A program made the translations under genes and the position numbers. The notes beneath the pieces were generated by a model. The model was not told where the DNA came from, made no database searches, and was given only the letters and a program-made list of their open reading frames with translations. From the NCBI RefSeq assembly GCF_014641735.1, contig NZ_BMIH01000004.1, forward strand, positions 124,001-188,000: DNA of 64,000 bases. The letters are read 5' to 3'. This stretch comes from Sphingomonas metalli. Its GTDB lineage: Bacteria > Pseudomonadota > Alphaproteobacteria > Sphingomonadales > Sphingomonadaceae. Below are positions 34,786 to 43,142 of this stretch, piece after piece. Positions within the stretch are counted from its first letter, which is position 1, and each line of letters opens with the position of its first letter.

Positions 34786-36309
34786 TTGGGCCAGCCCCCC
34801 CTCCCCGCCTGCGAGGCCGGTGCGCCCGGATCGTTGATGAACCTCTACGACGCGCACGGCGTGGCCGAGCGCGGGGTGTTCGACGACCTGACCGGCTTCG
34901 CCACGCGGCTGTGCGAGGCGCGCTTCGCGCTCGTCACGCTGATCGAGGGCGATCGCCAGCATTTCCTCGGCCGCACCGGCACCACGCTGGAGGGGACGGC
35001 GACCGACGACAGCTTCTGCCGCCACGCGATCGCGGCGGGCGAGGCGATCGAGGTGCCCGATACGCTCGCCGATCCGCGCTTCGCCGACAATCCGCTGGTC
35101 ACCGGCGACCTCCACATCCGCTTCTATGCGGGCTCGCCGCTGCGCACCGACGACGGCGACATCCTCGGCACGCTCTGCGTCCTGCATGACGAGCCGCATC
35201 CCGGCCTTACCCCGCTCCAGCGCGAGGGGCTGGCGGTGCTGGCGCGCGCGGCGATGGACCGGCTCGCCGACCGGCGTCAGGCGCGCGAGCGGGGCGAGGC
35301 GGTCAGCCGCACCGAACGCCGCCTGGCCGAAAGCGAGCTGCGCTTCCGCACCCTGGCGGACGCGATGCCGCAGATGGTCTGGTCGACCCTGCCGGATGGC
35401 TTCCACGACTATTACAACGCCCGCTGGTACGAATTCACCGGCGTGCCGGAGGGGTCGACCGACGGCGAGGGCTGGAACGGCATGTTCCACCCGGACGACC
35501 AGCCGATCGCCTGGTCGCGCTGGCGGCACAGCCTGGAGACGGGCGAGCCCTATCAGATCGAATATCGGCTGCGCCATCGCGACGGCGGCTGGCGCTGGGT
35601 GCTCGGCCGCGCCGTGGCGCTGCGCGACGATGCGGATCGCATCGTCCGCTGGTTCGGCACCTGCACCGACATCCACGAGCAGAAGCTCGCGATGGAAGAG
35701 CGCGAGATCATCAGCCAGGAGCTGTCGCACCGGATCAAGAACATCTTCGCGGTGATCGCCGGGCTGATCCAGTTCGCCGCGCGTGCGCGCCCCGAATTCG
35801 CGCCGATCGCCACCGACCTGCGCCAGCGGGTGATGGCGCTCGGCCGCGCCCACGACTTCGTCCGTCCGCACAGCGCCCAGTCGCGCCCCTCGGCGCAGCA
35901 GGACAGCATGAAGGGGCTGCTCGGCGAGCTGTTCAAGCCCTATGCCGGCCCCGCCGCGCCGCGCGTGACCGTGGAGGGCGAGGACGTCATGATCGACGAT
36001 CGCTCGGCCACCCCGCTCGCGCTGCTCTTCCACGAGCTCGCCACCAATGCGAGCAAATATGGCGCGCTCTCGGTCGAGGGGGGCCATGTCACCGTCGCGA
36101 TTTCCCGCGAGGGCGAGGATGTGCTGCTCCGCTGGCAGGAAACGGGTGGCCCGCGCGTCACGGCCGCGCCGGACGGTCCCGGCGGCTTCGGCAGCCAGCT
36201 GATCGAACTTTCCGCCGTGCGCCAGATGGGCGGTACTGTCACCCGCGACTGGCGCGAGGACGGGCTCGTCGCGACCATCCGCATCCCGCTGGGTTCGATC
36301 CGGCGCTAG
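34786..36309 (+). CDS. GAF-PAS sensor histidine kinase of HWE/HisKA_2 type
   Basis: The 507-residue cytosolic protein has a GAF domain (residues about 20-165: FDDLTGFATRLCEARFALVT to GTLCVLHDEP), a PAS domain with PAC segment (about 190-300: MPQMVWSTLPDGFHDYYN to WFGTCTDIHEQ), and an HWE/HisKA_2 kinase region (ELSHRIKNIFAVIAGLIQFA with the phospho-His, FHELATNASKYGALS as N box, WQETGGPRV and GFGSQLIE). It has no membrane segment, so it senses internal or diffusible signals. The TTG start at 34786 has AGGATCC nearby; an ATG at 34837 is an alternative. It converges with the response regulator. Confidence 0.88.
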   Translation: MGQPPLPACEAGAPGSLMNLYDAHGVAERGVFDDLTGFATRLCEARFALVTLIEGDRQHFLGRTGTTLEGTATDDSFCRHAIAAGEAIEVPDTLADPRFADNPLVTGDLHIRFYAGSPLRTDDGDILGTLCVLHDEPHPGLTPLQREGLAVLARAAMDRLADRRQARERGEAVSRTERRLAESELRFRTLADAMPQMVWSTLPDGFHDYYNARWYEFTGVPEGSTDGEGWNGMFHPDDQPIAWSRWRHSLETGEPYQIEYRLRHRDGGWRWVLGRAVALRDDADRIVRWFGTCTDIHEQKLAMEEREIISQELSHRIKNIFAVIAGLIQFAARARPEFAPIATDLRQRVMALGRAHDFVRPHSAQSRPSAQQDSMKGLLGELFKPYAGPAAPRVTVEGEDVMIDDRSATPLALLFHELATNASKYGALSVEGGHVTVAISREGEDVLLRWQETGGPRVTAAPDGPGGFGSQLIELSAVRQMGGTVTRDWREDGLVATIRIPLGSIRR

Positions 36310-36332
36310 AACCGGGCGACAGCGCCTGCCCC

Positions 36333-36359
36333 GTTCGTGCTGAGCGCAGTCGAAGCACG
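36333..36359. repeat. Dispersed repeat, family D (copy 1)
   Basis: GTTCGTGCTGAGCGCAGTCG with AAGCACG forms a short imperfect palindrome. Relatives lie at 59592-59616 and 63079-63143. Confidence 0.6.
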
Positions 36360-36382
36360 GCTGAGTCTGTTTGGCCAGCATC

Positions 36383-36464
36383 GTCACCCCAGCGAAGGCT
36401 GGGGCCTTTCGCGGCTCCTGCCTCGCGTGCACAACGGGGAGATCCCAGCCTTCGCTGGGATGAC
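36383..36464. repeat. Dispersed palindromic repeat, family B
   Basis: GTCACCCCAGCGAAGGCTGG pairs with CCCAGCCTTCGCTGGGATGAC-type end. It lies between the convergent kinase and response regulator genes and is the closest intergenic match to the element inside ribD. Confidence 0.75.
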
Positions 36465-36513
36465 GCGGCTGTGGAAGTCCGTGGAGAAACCTGCGGCTCG
36501 TTCTGGTCGACCC

Positions 36514-36921
36514 TCAGGCCGCCCGCTCCTCCGGGAACGGCACCACCTCGTCCCGCGCCGCTGCCTCGTCGCCGGTCGTCGCCAGCGCCGCGGCGGCGAG
36601 GATCGCGCGCTCGCTGAACGGCTTGCGGATATAGCCGAGCGCACCCTGGCCGGTGCCGATCTGCGTCGGATTGGCGGTGACAAACACCACCTTGATCCCA
36701 TAGTCCTTCGCCATCCGCTCGGCGATCTCGGGGCCGGTCGGCCCGTCGCGCAGGTTCACGTCAACAAAGGCGAAGCCGCACTCCGGTGCCGCGGCCAGCG
36801 CGCTCTCGGCATCGGCGGCGATCGCCGCCACCTCGTAGCCGGCGTCGAGCAGGATCCGCTCGAGGTCGAGGGCTACGAAGATCTCGTCCTCGACTATCAG
36901 GGCTGTTTTGCTCATCGCCAT
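36514..36921 (-). CDS. Single-domain response regulator
   Basis: The product is about 135 residues (MAMSKTALIVEDEIFVALDL start). It is one receiver domain: acidic pair VEDE at the N-terminus, phospho-acceptor Asp in GFAFVDVNLRDG, Thr in KVVFVTAN and Lys in GYIRKPFSERAI. A short tail (DEVVPFPEERAA) has no output domain. It likely carries phosphate to a partner, and the HWE kinase facing it is a candidate phosphodonor, though convergent pairing alone does not prove it. An in-frame ATG at 36915 is equally plausible as a start. Confidence 0.85.
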   Translation of the reverse strand: MAMSKTALIVEDEIFVALDLERILLDAGYEVAAIAADAESALAAAPECGFAFVDVNLRDGPTGPEIAERMAKDYGIKVVFVTANPTQIGTGQGALGYIRKPFSERAILAAAALATTGDEAAARDEVVPFPEERAA

Positions 36922-36963
36922 GCCTGCTGCATCTGGCCCCACGAAACGAGGGCTCGACAAGAA

Positions 36964-36979
36964 TGTTCCACGTGAAACA
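36964..36979. promoter_or_regulatory. parS-like ParB binding site (copy 1)
   Basis: TGTTCCACGTGAAACA matches the bacterial parS consensus TGTTTCACGTGAAACA at 15 of 16 positions. It lies between the response regulator and metW, about 21 kb left of the putative origin. It is the exact reverse complement of the site at 61882-61897. Confidence 0.75.
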
Positions 36980-37020
36980 TGCTAAGTCATAGAACGAGCG
37001 CCGGATTGTCCGCAGCTGTG

Positions 37021-37614
37021 TTAACGGCGCAGCAGAAAGACCGCATGTTCGGCGAGCAGGTTCGCCCCCGCCGCGCCGCGCAGCCGCCGGCGCGACAGGA
37101 ACCACGCCCCCTCCACCGTCACCTGCCGTTCGCGGACGAAGGCGCGGAAGTCGTCGATCGTCACGTGGTGGATATTGGGCGTGTCGTACCATTGTTCGGG
37201 CAGCAGCCCCGTCACCGGCATCCGTCCGCCGACCAGCAGCGAGAGGCGCACCCGCCAGTGCGCGAAATTGGGAAAGGAGACGAAGGCGCGCCGCCCGATC
37301 CGCAGCAGCTCGTCCAGCACATGGTCGGGCGCGCGACAGGTCTGGAGCGTCTGGCTCAGGATCGCATAGTCGAAGCTCTTGTCGGGATAGCCCGCCAGGT
37401 CGCGATCGGCATCGCCCTGCACCACCGGCAGCCCGCGCCCGACCGCGGCGGCGACATTGGCCGCATCGATCTCCAGCCCGCGCGCGTCGACTCCCCGTTC
37501 GTCGCGCAGCGCCGCCATCAGCGCCCCGTCGCCGCAGCCGATATCGAGCACGCGCGCGCCAGCTGCGACATGGCCGGCGATGACGGCGAGGTCGGGGCGC
37601 AGCGAGGCCGTCAT
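37021..37614 (-). CDS. metW: MetW, methionine biosynthesis methyltransferase-like protein
   Basis: The 197-residue protein has SAM-binding motif I ([18 protein letters not shown]), a later [16 protein letters not shown] block, and [22 protein letters not shown] with the MetW signature [14 protein letters not shown]. MetW acts with MetX in homoserine acylation or its activation in alphaproteobacteria. Its ATG overlaps the metX stop by 4 bp, so the two are coupled. Confidence 0.93.
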   Translation of the reverse strand: MTASLRPDLAVIAGHVAAGARVLDIGCGDGALMAALRDERGVDARGLEIDAANVAAAVGRGLPVVQGDADRDLAGYPDKSFDYAILSQTLQTCRAPDHVLDELLRIGRRAFVSFPNFAHWRVRLSLLVGGRMPVTGLLPEQWYDTPNIHHVTIDDFRAFVRERQVTVEGAWFLSRRRLRGAAGANLLAEHAVFLLRR

Positions 37615-38726
37615 GCCCCGCCCCGCAGGAAACCCTCGACCACCCGGTTCATCTCGGGCGCGTCGAGCAGGAAGGCGTCATGGCCATAGGGGCTGGACAG
37701 CTCGACGAAGCTCGCCGCCCGCCCCGCGGCGTTGAGCGCATGGACGATGTGGCGCGACTCGATCGTCGGATAGAGCCAGTCGGTGTCGAAGCTGACGAGG
37801 CAGAAGCGCGCCGCGCTCTGGCGGAAGGCGTTGGCGAGCAGCCCGCCATGCTCCTCGGCCAGATCGAAATAGTCCATCGCGCGGGTGATATAGAGATAGC
37901 TATTGGCGTCGAACCGGTCGACGAAGCTCAGCCCCTGGTGGCGCAGATAGCTCTCGACCTGGAAATCGGCGTCGAAGCCGAAGCCCTTGGCCTGCCGCGC
38001 CTGCAGCTTGCGGCCGAACTTCTCGGTCAGCCCCGCCTCGGACAGATAGGTGATGTGCGCCGCCATCCGCGCCACGGCGAGGCCCGCGGCGGGCGGATCG
38101 TCGTGCCGGTAATAGTCGCCGCCGCGCCATTTCGGGTCGGCCATCACCGCCTGCCGCCCGACCTCGTGGAACGCGATGTTCTGCGCGGTGTGGCGCGCGG
38201 TCGAGGCGATCACCACCACCGAGCGGACGCGCTCCGGGAAGGTCGCGGGCCAGCTCAGCGCCTGCATCCCGCCCATCGATCCGCCCACCACCGCCTTCAG
38301 CGTGGCGATGCCCAGATGGTCGAGCAGCATCGCCTGCGCGCGCACCATGTCGCGGATGGTGATGACGGGGAAGGTCATCGCATAGGGCTGGCCGGTCGAG
38401 GGGTCGATGCTCCCCGGCCCGGTCGAGCCCATGCAGCTGCCGATGACGTTGGAGCAGATGACGCAATGGGTGTCGGTGTCGATCGGCTTGCCCGGCCCGA
38501 CCATCGCCGCCCACCAGCCGGGCTTGCCGGTGCGCGGATGGACGCTGCCGACATGCTGGTCCATGGTCAGCGCGTGGCAGATCAGGATCGCGTTGCCGCC
38601 ATCCGGCGCCAGCTGCCCATGCGTCTCATAGGCGATCTCCACCCCGCTCAGCGTGCCGCCGCCGTCGAGCCGCAACAGCCCCGGCAGCGTCACCTTCCGG
38701 GCCAGACCGAAGCGCTGATCGTCCAT
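37611..38726 (-). CDS. metX: Homoserine O-acetyltransferase/succinyltransferase (MetX)
   Basis: The 371-residue alpha/beta-hydrolase-fold enzyme acylates homoserine for methionine synthesis. [19 protein letters not shown] begins the fold. The nucleophile serine is in [15 protein letters not shown], the Asp in FDTDWLYP, and the His in [20 protein letters not shown]-type sequence [13 protein letters not shown] is a further MetX block. The ATG at 38726 gives the family N-terminus; upstream extension of the frame lacks similarity. It is coupled to metW by a 4-bp overlap. No SAM riboswitch was recognised upstream. Confidence 0.94.
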   Translation of the reverse strand: MDDQRFGLARKVTLPGLLRLDGGGTLSGVEIAYETHGQLAPDGGNAILICHALTMDQHVGSVHPRTGKPGWWAAMVGPGKPIDTDTHCVICSNVIGSCMGSTGPGSIDPSTGQPYAMTFPVITIRDMVRAQAMLLDHLGIATLKAVVGGSMGGMQALSWPATFPERVRSVVVIASTARHTAQNIAFHEVGRQAVMADPKWRGGDYYRHDDPPAAGLAVARMAAHITYLSEAGLTEKFGRKLQARQAKGFGFDADFQVESYLRHQGLSFVDRFDANSYLYITRAMDYFDLAEEHGGLLANAFRQSAARFCLVSFDTDWLYPTIESRHIVHALNAAGRAASFVELSSPYGHDAFLLDAPEMNRVVEGFLRGGA

Positions 38727-39301
38727 GCGCCAGCGCGCTACGGCGACCGGCGCGACGTGGCAAGCCACCCTCCCGTTGTCGCCCCGGCGGCGGCTGGGGC
38801 CTTTCCCGACCGCAGCGCCAAGTCGCCCGAGGCTGGAGCCCGCGCCATCATCGAACGTCCACCGCGTCCTTTGCATGGCCTCCGCACAAACGCCGTCATC
38901 CCCGCGAAGACGAGACCTCTGCGAAAGTCAGTGCAACGACCCACCCCCACGTCCACCCCGGCGAAGGCCGGGGCCCAGTTGGGAGACGGTCGTAAGTCAT
39001 CGCAAAGCTTCACCCAGCTGGACCCCGGCCTTCGCCGGGGTGAACAGAGGAGTCTTGCAGAGGTCGCGCGAAGGATGGACCTCCCTGTCGTGGAAAACGG
39101 CAAGAGCTGCAGAAGGCACCAGCCTTTGCCGGGGCGACGCTTCCGGCCAATGGATCAGACCCGAGCACCGCTCTCCACCCACCAACCCCAGCTCTTCGCG
39201 CCGTCGCGTGACCCTCTCTCTGCGCCCTCCGCGCCTCTGCGCGAGTTCTCCATCGCCGCCCCCACTGGCCCTCCCTCCACCGCCCGGCTATGCGCACCGG
39301 C
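38727..39301. other. 575-bp intergenic region between divergent metX and hisC
   Basis: No gene is seen. It contains a family A palindrome (38951-39042), a degraded palindrome near 38776-38830, and a family E stretch (GCGCCCTCCGCGCCTCTGCG, about 39217) just before hisC. Promoters for metX and hisC must lie here, but no clear -35/-10 pair stands out. Confidence 0.65.
38951..39042. repeat. Dispersed palindromic repeat, family A
   Basis: GTCCACCCCGGCGAAGGCCG opens and GGCCTTCGCCGGGGTGAAC closes the element, with GGGAGACGGTCGTAAGTCAT in the middle. Confidence 0.8.
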
Positions 39302-40402
39302 ATGACCGCACCTGCCCCCAAGCCGTGGATCGCGGCGATCGCTCCCTATGTGCCCGGCCGCGCGACCGCCGATGACGGGCGGCGCGTCGTCAAGCTGTCC
39401 TCGAACGAGAACCCGCTCGGCACGCCCGACACCGCGCGCGAAGCCTATCGCGGCGCCGCGACCGAGCTGGAGCGCTATCCCGACGCCAGCGCCGCCGAGC
39501 TGCGCGCGGCGCTCGCCGCGCATTACGGGATCGAGGCCGACCGGATCGTCTACGGCACCGGCTCGGACGAGGTGCTCCACCTCGCCGCGGGCGCGTTCGC
39601 CGGGGTCGGCGACGAGATCATCCATGTCCGCTACGGCTTCGCCGTCTACGACATCGCCACCCGCCGCGTCGGCGCGGTGCCGGTGGTCGCGCCCGACCGC
39701 GACTATGCGACCGATGTCGACGCGATCCTGGCGCGGGTCACCGAGCGGACGAAGGTGATCTTCGTCGCCAATCCCAACAATCCCACCGGCACCTATACGT
39801 CGCGCGAGGACATCGCCCGGCTCCATGCGGCGCTGCCGCGCGACGTGCTGCTGGTGATCGACCAGGCCTATACCGAATATCTCGATCCCGAGGACGACGA
39901 CGGCGCGCTGGCGCTGGCGCGCACCGAGCCCAATGTGCTGGTCACGCGCACCTTCTCCAAGATCTTCGGCCTCGCCGCCGAGCGGATCGGCTGGGGCTAT
40001 GCCTCGCCCGCGATCATCGACGCGATGCACCGCATCCGCGCGCCCTTCTCCTTCGGGATCGGCGCGCAGCGCGCGGCGATCGCGGCGCTCGACGCGCATG
40101 ACTTCATCGCCGCCAGCCGCGACCATAATCGCACATGGCGGGGCTGGTTCGAGCGACAGATCGCCGCCCTGTCGAACCACGGCCTGCGCGCGGTGCCGAG
40201 CAAGGCCAATTTCGTCATGGTCCTGTTCGAGGGCGCGCTCACTGCCGGGGCCGCCTATCAGGCCCTGATGGCCGCCGGCTATGCGACCCGCTGGCTGCCC
40301 GGCCAGGGCCTCGCCCATGGCCTGCGCATCACCATCGGCGCCGAGGCGGATATGCGCGCGGTCGCCGAAATCCTCCGCACCGAGGCGGAACGCGCCGGGT
40401 GA
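39302..40402 (+). CDS. hisC: Histidinol-phosphate aminotransferase
   Basis: The roughly 366-residue fold-type I PLP enzyme has VKLSSNENPLGTPDTAREAY, ELERYPDASAAELRAALA, the YGTGSDEVLHLAAGAF block, VFVANPNNPTGTYTS and the PLP lysine in RTFSKIFGLAAERIGWGYA. It works in histidine synthesis and in some bacteria also transaminates phenylpyruvate-type acids. An ATG at 39290 would add four residues. Its end overlaps tyrA by 4 bp, a common alphaproteobacterial arrangement that suggests aromatic transamination too. Confidence 0.9.
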   Translation: MTAPAPKPWIAAIAPYVPGRATADDGRRVVKLSSNENPLGTPDTAREAYRGAATELERYPDASAAELRAALAAHYGIEADRIVYGTGSDEVLHLAAGAFAGVGDEIIHVRYGFAVYDIATRRVGAVPVVAPDRDYATDVDAILARVTERTKVIFVANPNNPTGTYTSREDIARLHAALPRDVLLVIDQAYTEYLDPEDDDGALALARTEPNVLVTRTFSKIFGLAAERIGWGYASPAIIDAMHRIRAPFSFGIGAQRAAIAALDAHDFIAASRDHNRTWRGWFERQIAALSNHGLRAVPSKANFVMVLFEGALTAGAAYQALMAAGYATRWLPGQGLAHGLRITIGAEADMRAVAEILRTEAERAG

Positions 40403-41325
40403 GCGACGCTGCGCCCTTCTCCAGCGTCGCGATCGTCGGGCTGGGGCTGATCGGCTCCTCGGTCGCGCGGGGCGTGCGGCGCTATATGCCGGGCGTGCGC
40501 ATCGCCGCCTATGATGCCGATCCCGCCGTGCGCGACACCGCCCGGCGGCTCGGCCTTGCCGACAATATTCCCGACACGGCCGCAGAGGCGGTGGCGGACG
40601 CCGCGCTCGTCATCCTCTGCGTGCCGGTCGGCGCGATGGGGGCGGCCGCGCGCGACCTCGCCGGCGCGCTCGCCCCGCACGCGCTCGTCACCGATGTCGG
40701 CGGGTCGAAGGAGAGCGTCCTCGCTGCGCTCCGCGCAGCCCTGCCCGATGCGCTGATCGTTCCCGGCCACCCCGTCGCCGGCACCGAGCATAGCGGGCCG
40801 GAGGCGGGCTTCGCGACGCTGTTCCGCGGCCGCTGGTGCATCCTGACCCCGGACGAGGGCACGCCAGACGCCCCCGTCGCCGCGCTGCGCGCCTTCTGGG
40901 AGGCGCTGGGCGCGAATGTCGAGCTGATGACCCCGCGCCATCACGACCGGGTGCTCGCCGTCACCAGCCATGTCCCGCACCTCATCGCCTATGCGATCGT
41001 CGGCACCGCCTCCGACCTCGAACAGGTCACCGAGAGCGAGGTGATCAAGTTCTCCGCGGGCGGTTTCCGCGACTTCACCCGCATCGCCGCCTCCGATCCC
41101 GTCATGTGGCGCGACGTCTTCCTCAACAATCGCGAGGCGGTGCTGGAGATCCTCCAGCGCCTGACCGAGGACGTCACGATGCTCCAGCGCGCGATCCGCT
41201 GGGGCGATGGCGATGCGCTGTTCGACCTGTTCACCCGCACCCGCGCGATCCGCCGCTCGATCATCGCCGAGGGTCAGGACGACGCCGCCGTCGATTTCGG
41301 TCGCCGCCACGACGATTCGGCTTGA
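40399..41325 (+). CDS. tyrA: Prephenate/arogenate dehydrogenase
   Basis: The 308-residue protein has an N-terminal Rossmann domain (VAIVGLGLIGSSVARGVRRY) and the all-helical C-terminal domain with GHPVAGTEHSGPEAGF, MTPRHHDRVLAVTSHVPHLI, FSAGGFRDFTRIAASDPVMW and FLNNREAVLEIL. It makes the tyrosine precursor from prephenate or arogenate using NAD(P). The GTG start at 40399 overlaps the hisC stop (GTGA). The polyketide synthase gene follows after about 45 bp. Confidence 0.93.
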   Translation: MSDAAPFSSVAIVGLGLIGSSVARGVRRYMPGVRIAAYDADPAVRDTARRLGLADNIPDTAAEAVADAALVILCVPVGAMGAAARDLAGALAPHALVTDVGGSKESVLAALRAALPDALIVPGHPVAGTEHSGPEAGFATLFRGRWCILTPDEGTPDAPVAALRAFWEALGANVELMTPRHHDRVLAVTSHVPHLIAYAIVGTASDLEQVTESEVIKFSAGGFRDFTRIAASDPVMWRDVFLNNREAVLEILQRLTEDVTMLQRAIRWGDGDALFDLFTRTRAIRRSIIAEGQDDAAVDFGRRHDDSA

Positions 41326-41370
41326 ACCTGCGTGCCCTGCCCGGCGTTGATCGGGCGAAAGGGTTATTGC

Positions 41371-42438
41371 TTGCCGGCCTGTATCAACGCCATCGGCGTC
41401 GCCGTTCCCGACCATGACGTCCACGCCGCCTTCATCGACTGGGCGGAGCGGCGGGTCGCGCCCGAATCGCGCCGGCTGTTCCAGCGCATGGCGAACCGCG
41501 CCGGCATCGGCCATCGCTGGTCGGTGCTGCCGCCTGCGCCCGATGACGGTGCGCCGACCGCGCCCGGCGGCTTCTACGCCGTCGATCCGCTGCCCGGCAC
41601 CGGCGCGCGCATGGCCGTCTATGCCGAGGCTGCGCCGGCGCTGGCCCTCGCCGCGGTCGAACGGCTGGCGGCGCAGGTGTCGCTCGCCGGCATCACCCAT
41701 CTCGTCGTCGCCAGCTGCACCGGCTTCGTCGCGCCCGGCCTCGACCAGATCGTCGCGCGCCGGCTGGGGCTGGCGGGGTCGGTCGAGCGGCTGCTGATCG
41801 GGTTCATGGGCTGCTATGCCGGGGTCGTCGCGCTGCGCACCGCGCGCCACCTCGTCCGCTCGGAGCCGGCGGCCCGCGTCCTCGTCATCGCCTGCGAGCT
41901 GTCGACGCTCCATTTGCAGGACACGCCCGATCCCGAAAGCCTGCTCGCCCAGCTCCAGTTCGGCGACGGCGCGGCCGCGGCGCTGGTCACCGCGGACGAG
42001 ACCGGCTTCGCGCTCGATGCGCCCTTCGCCGCCACCCTGCCCGACAGCGACGCGCTGATCCGCTGGACGATCACCGATCGGGGCTTCGTCATGGCCCTGT
42101 CGGGCGAGGTGCCGCGCCGGATCGGCACCGCGCTCGCCGATCCCGCCTTCACCGCGACCGTCACCGCCGGCCATGGCGCGGCGGCGATCGACGGCTGGGC
42201 GGTCCATGCCGGCGGCCGCTCGATCCTCGATGCGGTCGGGCAGGCGCTGGCGCTGCCCGCCGACGCGCTCGACGCCTCGCGCGCGGTGCTGCGCGACCAT
42301 GGCAACATGTCCTCGGCGACCCTGCTCTTCACCCTCGCCCGGATGCTCGCCGGGCCGCCGGTGTCGCAGGGCGTCGCCCTCGCCTTCGGCCCCGGTCTCG
42401 CCGCCGAGGGCCTCGGTTTCCGGAGCGTGCGATGCTGA
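41371..42438 (+). CDS. Type III polyketide synthase (chalcone synthase-like)
   Basis: The 355-residue protein has the full catalytic triad: Cys in VVASCTGFVAPGLDQI, His in GWAVHAGGRSILDAVG and Asn in LRDHGNMSSATLLF. LIGFMGCYAGVVALRTARHL and GDGAAAALVTADETGF are further family blocks. It extends a CoA starter with malonyl-CoA to pyrones or resorcinols. The TTG start at 41371 gives a normal N-terminus (PACINAIGVAVPDHD) and follows AAAGGG by 7 bp; the frame is open to a GTG at 41332. It overlaps the methyltransferase gene by 7 bp. The product is unknown. Confidence 0.9.
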   Translation: MPACINAIGVAVPDHDVHAAFIDWAERRVAPESRRLFQRMANRAGIGHRWSVLPPAPDDGAPTAPGGFYAVDPLPGTGARMAVYAEAAPALALAAVERLAAQVSLAGITHLVVASCTGFVAPGLDQIVARRLGLAGSVERLLIGFMGCYAGVVALRTARHLVRSEPAARVLVIACELSTLHLQDTPDPESLLAQLQFGDGAAAALVTADETGFALDAPFAATLPDSDALIRWTITDRGFVMALSGEVPRRIGTALADPAFTATVTAGHGAAAIDGWAVHAGGRSILDAVGQALALPADALDASRAVLRDHGNMSSATLLFTLARMLAGPPVSQGVALAFGPGLAAEGLGFRSVRC

Positions 42439-43142
42439 ACGATCCCCTGCTCAAGGACCGGCTCGTCGCCGAGGAGCTGATGGACTCCGAGCGGCTCGAT
42501 ACCGACACCTATGCCGCGGTGATGGCCGATCTGGCGCGGGTCAACCGCGTCACGCTGGCGGCGCGGCCGACCCTGGCCTTCCTGAACCGGCTGGCGGCGG
42601 ATCGCCGCTCGCTCCGCATTCTCGATGTCGGTTTCGGCGATGGCGACATGCTCCGCCGGATCGAACGCTGGGCGGCGCGCAGGGGCATCGCGGTCGAGCT
42701 GGTCGGGATCGACCTCAATCCGCGCAGCCTCCACGCCGCGCGGCTCCATACCCCGCCCGGCTCGTCGATCCGCTACCGGATCGGCGACTATGAGCTGATG
42801 GGGCGCGGCTGGGATGCGGTCATCTCCAGCCTCGTCGCGCATCACATGACGCGGGTCGAGCTGGTCGCCTTCCTCCGCTGGATGGAGGGGCATGCCGGCG
42901 CGTGGTTCGTCAACGACCTCCATCGCCACGCCGTCGCCCATCGCAGCTTCCCGCTGCTCGCGCGGATCATGCGCTGGCATCCGATCGTGCGCCATGACGG
43001 CACCGTCTCAATCGCCCGTGCCTTCCGCCCGCCCGACTGGGCGACGCTGCTCGGCGAGGCGGGGGTGCGCGAGGCGCGGGTGTTCCGCGCCTTTCCCTTC
43101 CGCCTCTGCGTCGAGCGGCGATGCGCCATCACCAGCCGCTGA
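42432..43142 (+). CDS. Class I SAM-dependent methyltransferase of the polyketide cluster
   Basis: The 236-residue protein begins MLNDPLLKDRLVAEELMDSE. SAM motif I is ILDVGFGDGDMLRRIERW, motif II ends with GIDLNPRSLHAARL, and SSLVAHHMTRVELVAFL is the motif near the active site. The C-terminal part (IVRHDGTVSIARAFRPPDW) is typical of small-molecule O- or C-methyltransferases. It overlaps both neighbours, polyketide synthase upstream and flavoprotein downstream, so it probably methylates the polyketide product. Substrate is inferred only from position. Confidence 0.85.
   Translation: MLNDPLLKDRLVAEELMDSERLDTDTYAAVMADLARVNRVTLAARPTLAFLNRLAADRRSLRILDVGFGDGDMLRRIERWAARRGIAVELVGIDLNPRSLHAARLHTPPGSSIRYRIGDYELMGRGWDAVISSLVAHHMTRVELVAFLRWMEGHAGAWFVNDLHRHAVAHRSFPLLARIMRWHPIVRHDGTVSIARAFRPPDWATLLGEAGVREARVFRAFPFRLCVERRCAITSR

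Noticed and set aside
37151..37166. Third parS-like site (contains TCACGTGG)
   Set aside because: Only the CACGTG core and a few flanking bases match; it lies within metW coding sequence.
38727..38860. SAM-II type riboswitch before metX
   Set aside because: These occur before metX in other alphaproteobacteria, but the conserved pseudoknot sequence was not recognised on the minus strand.
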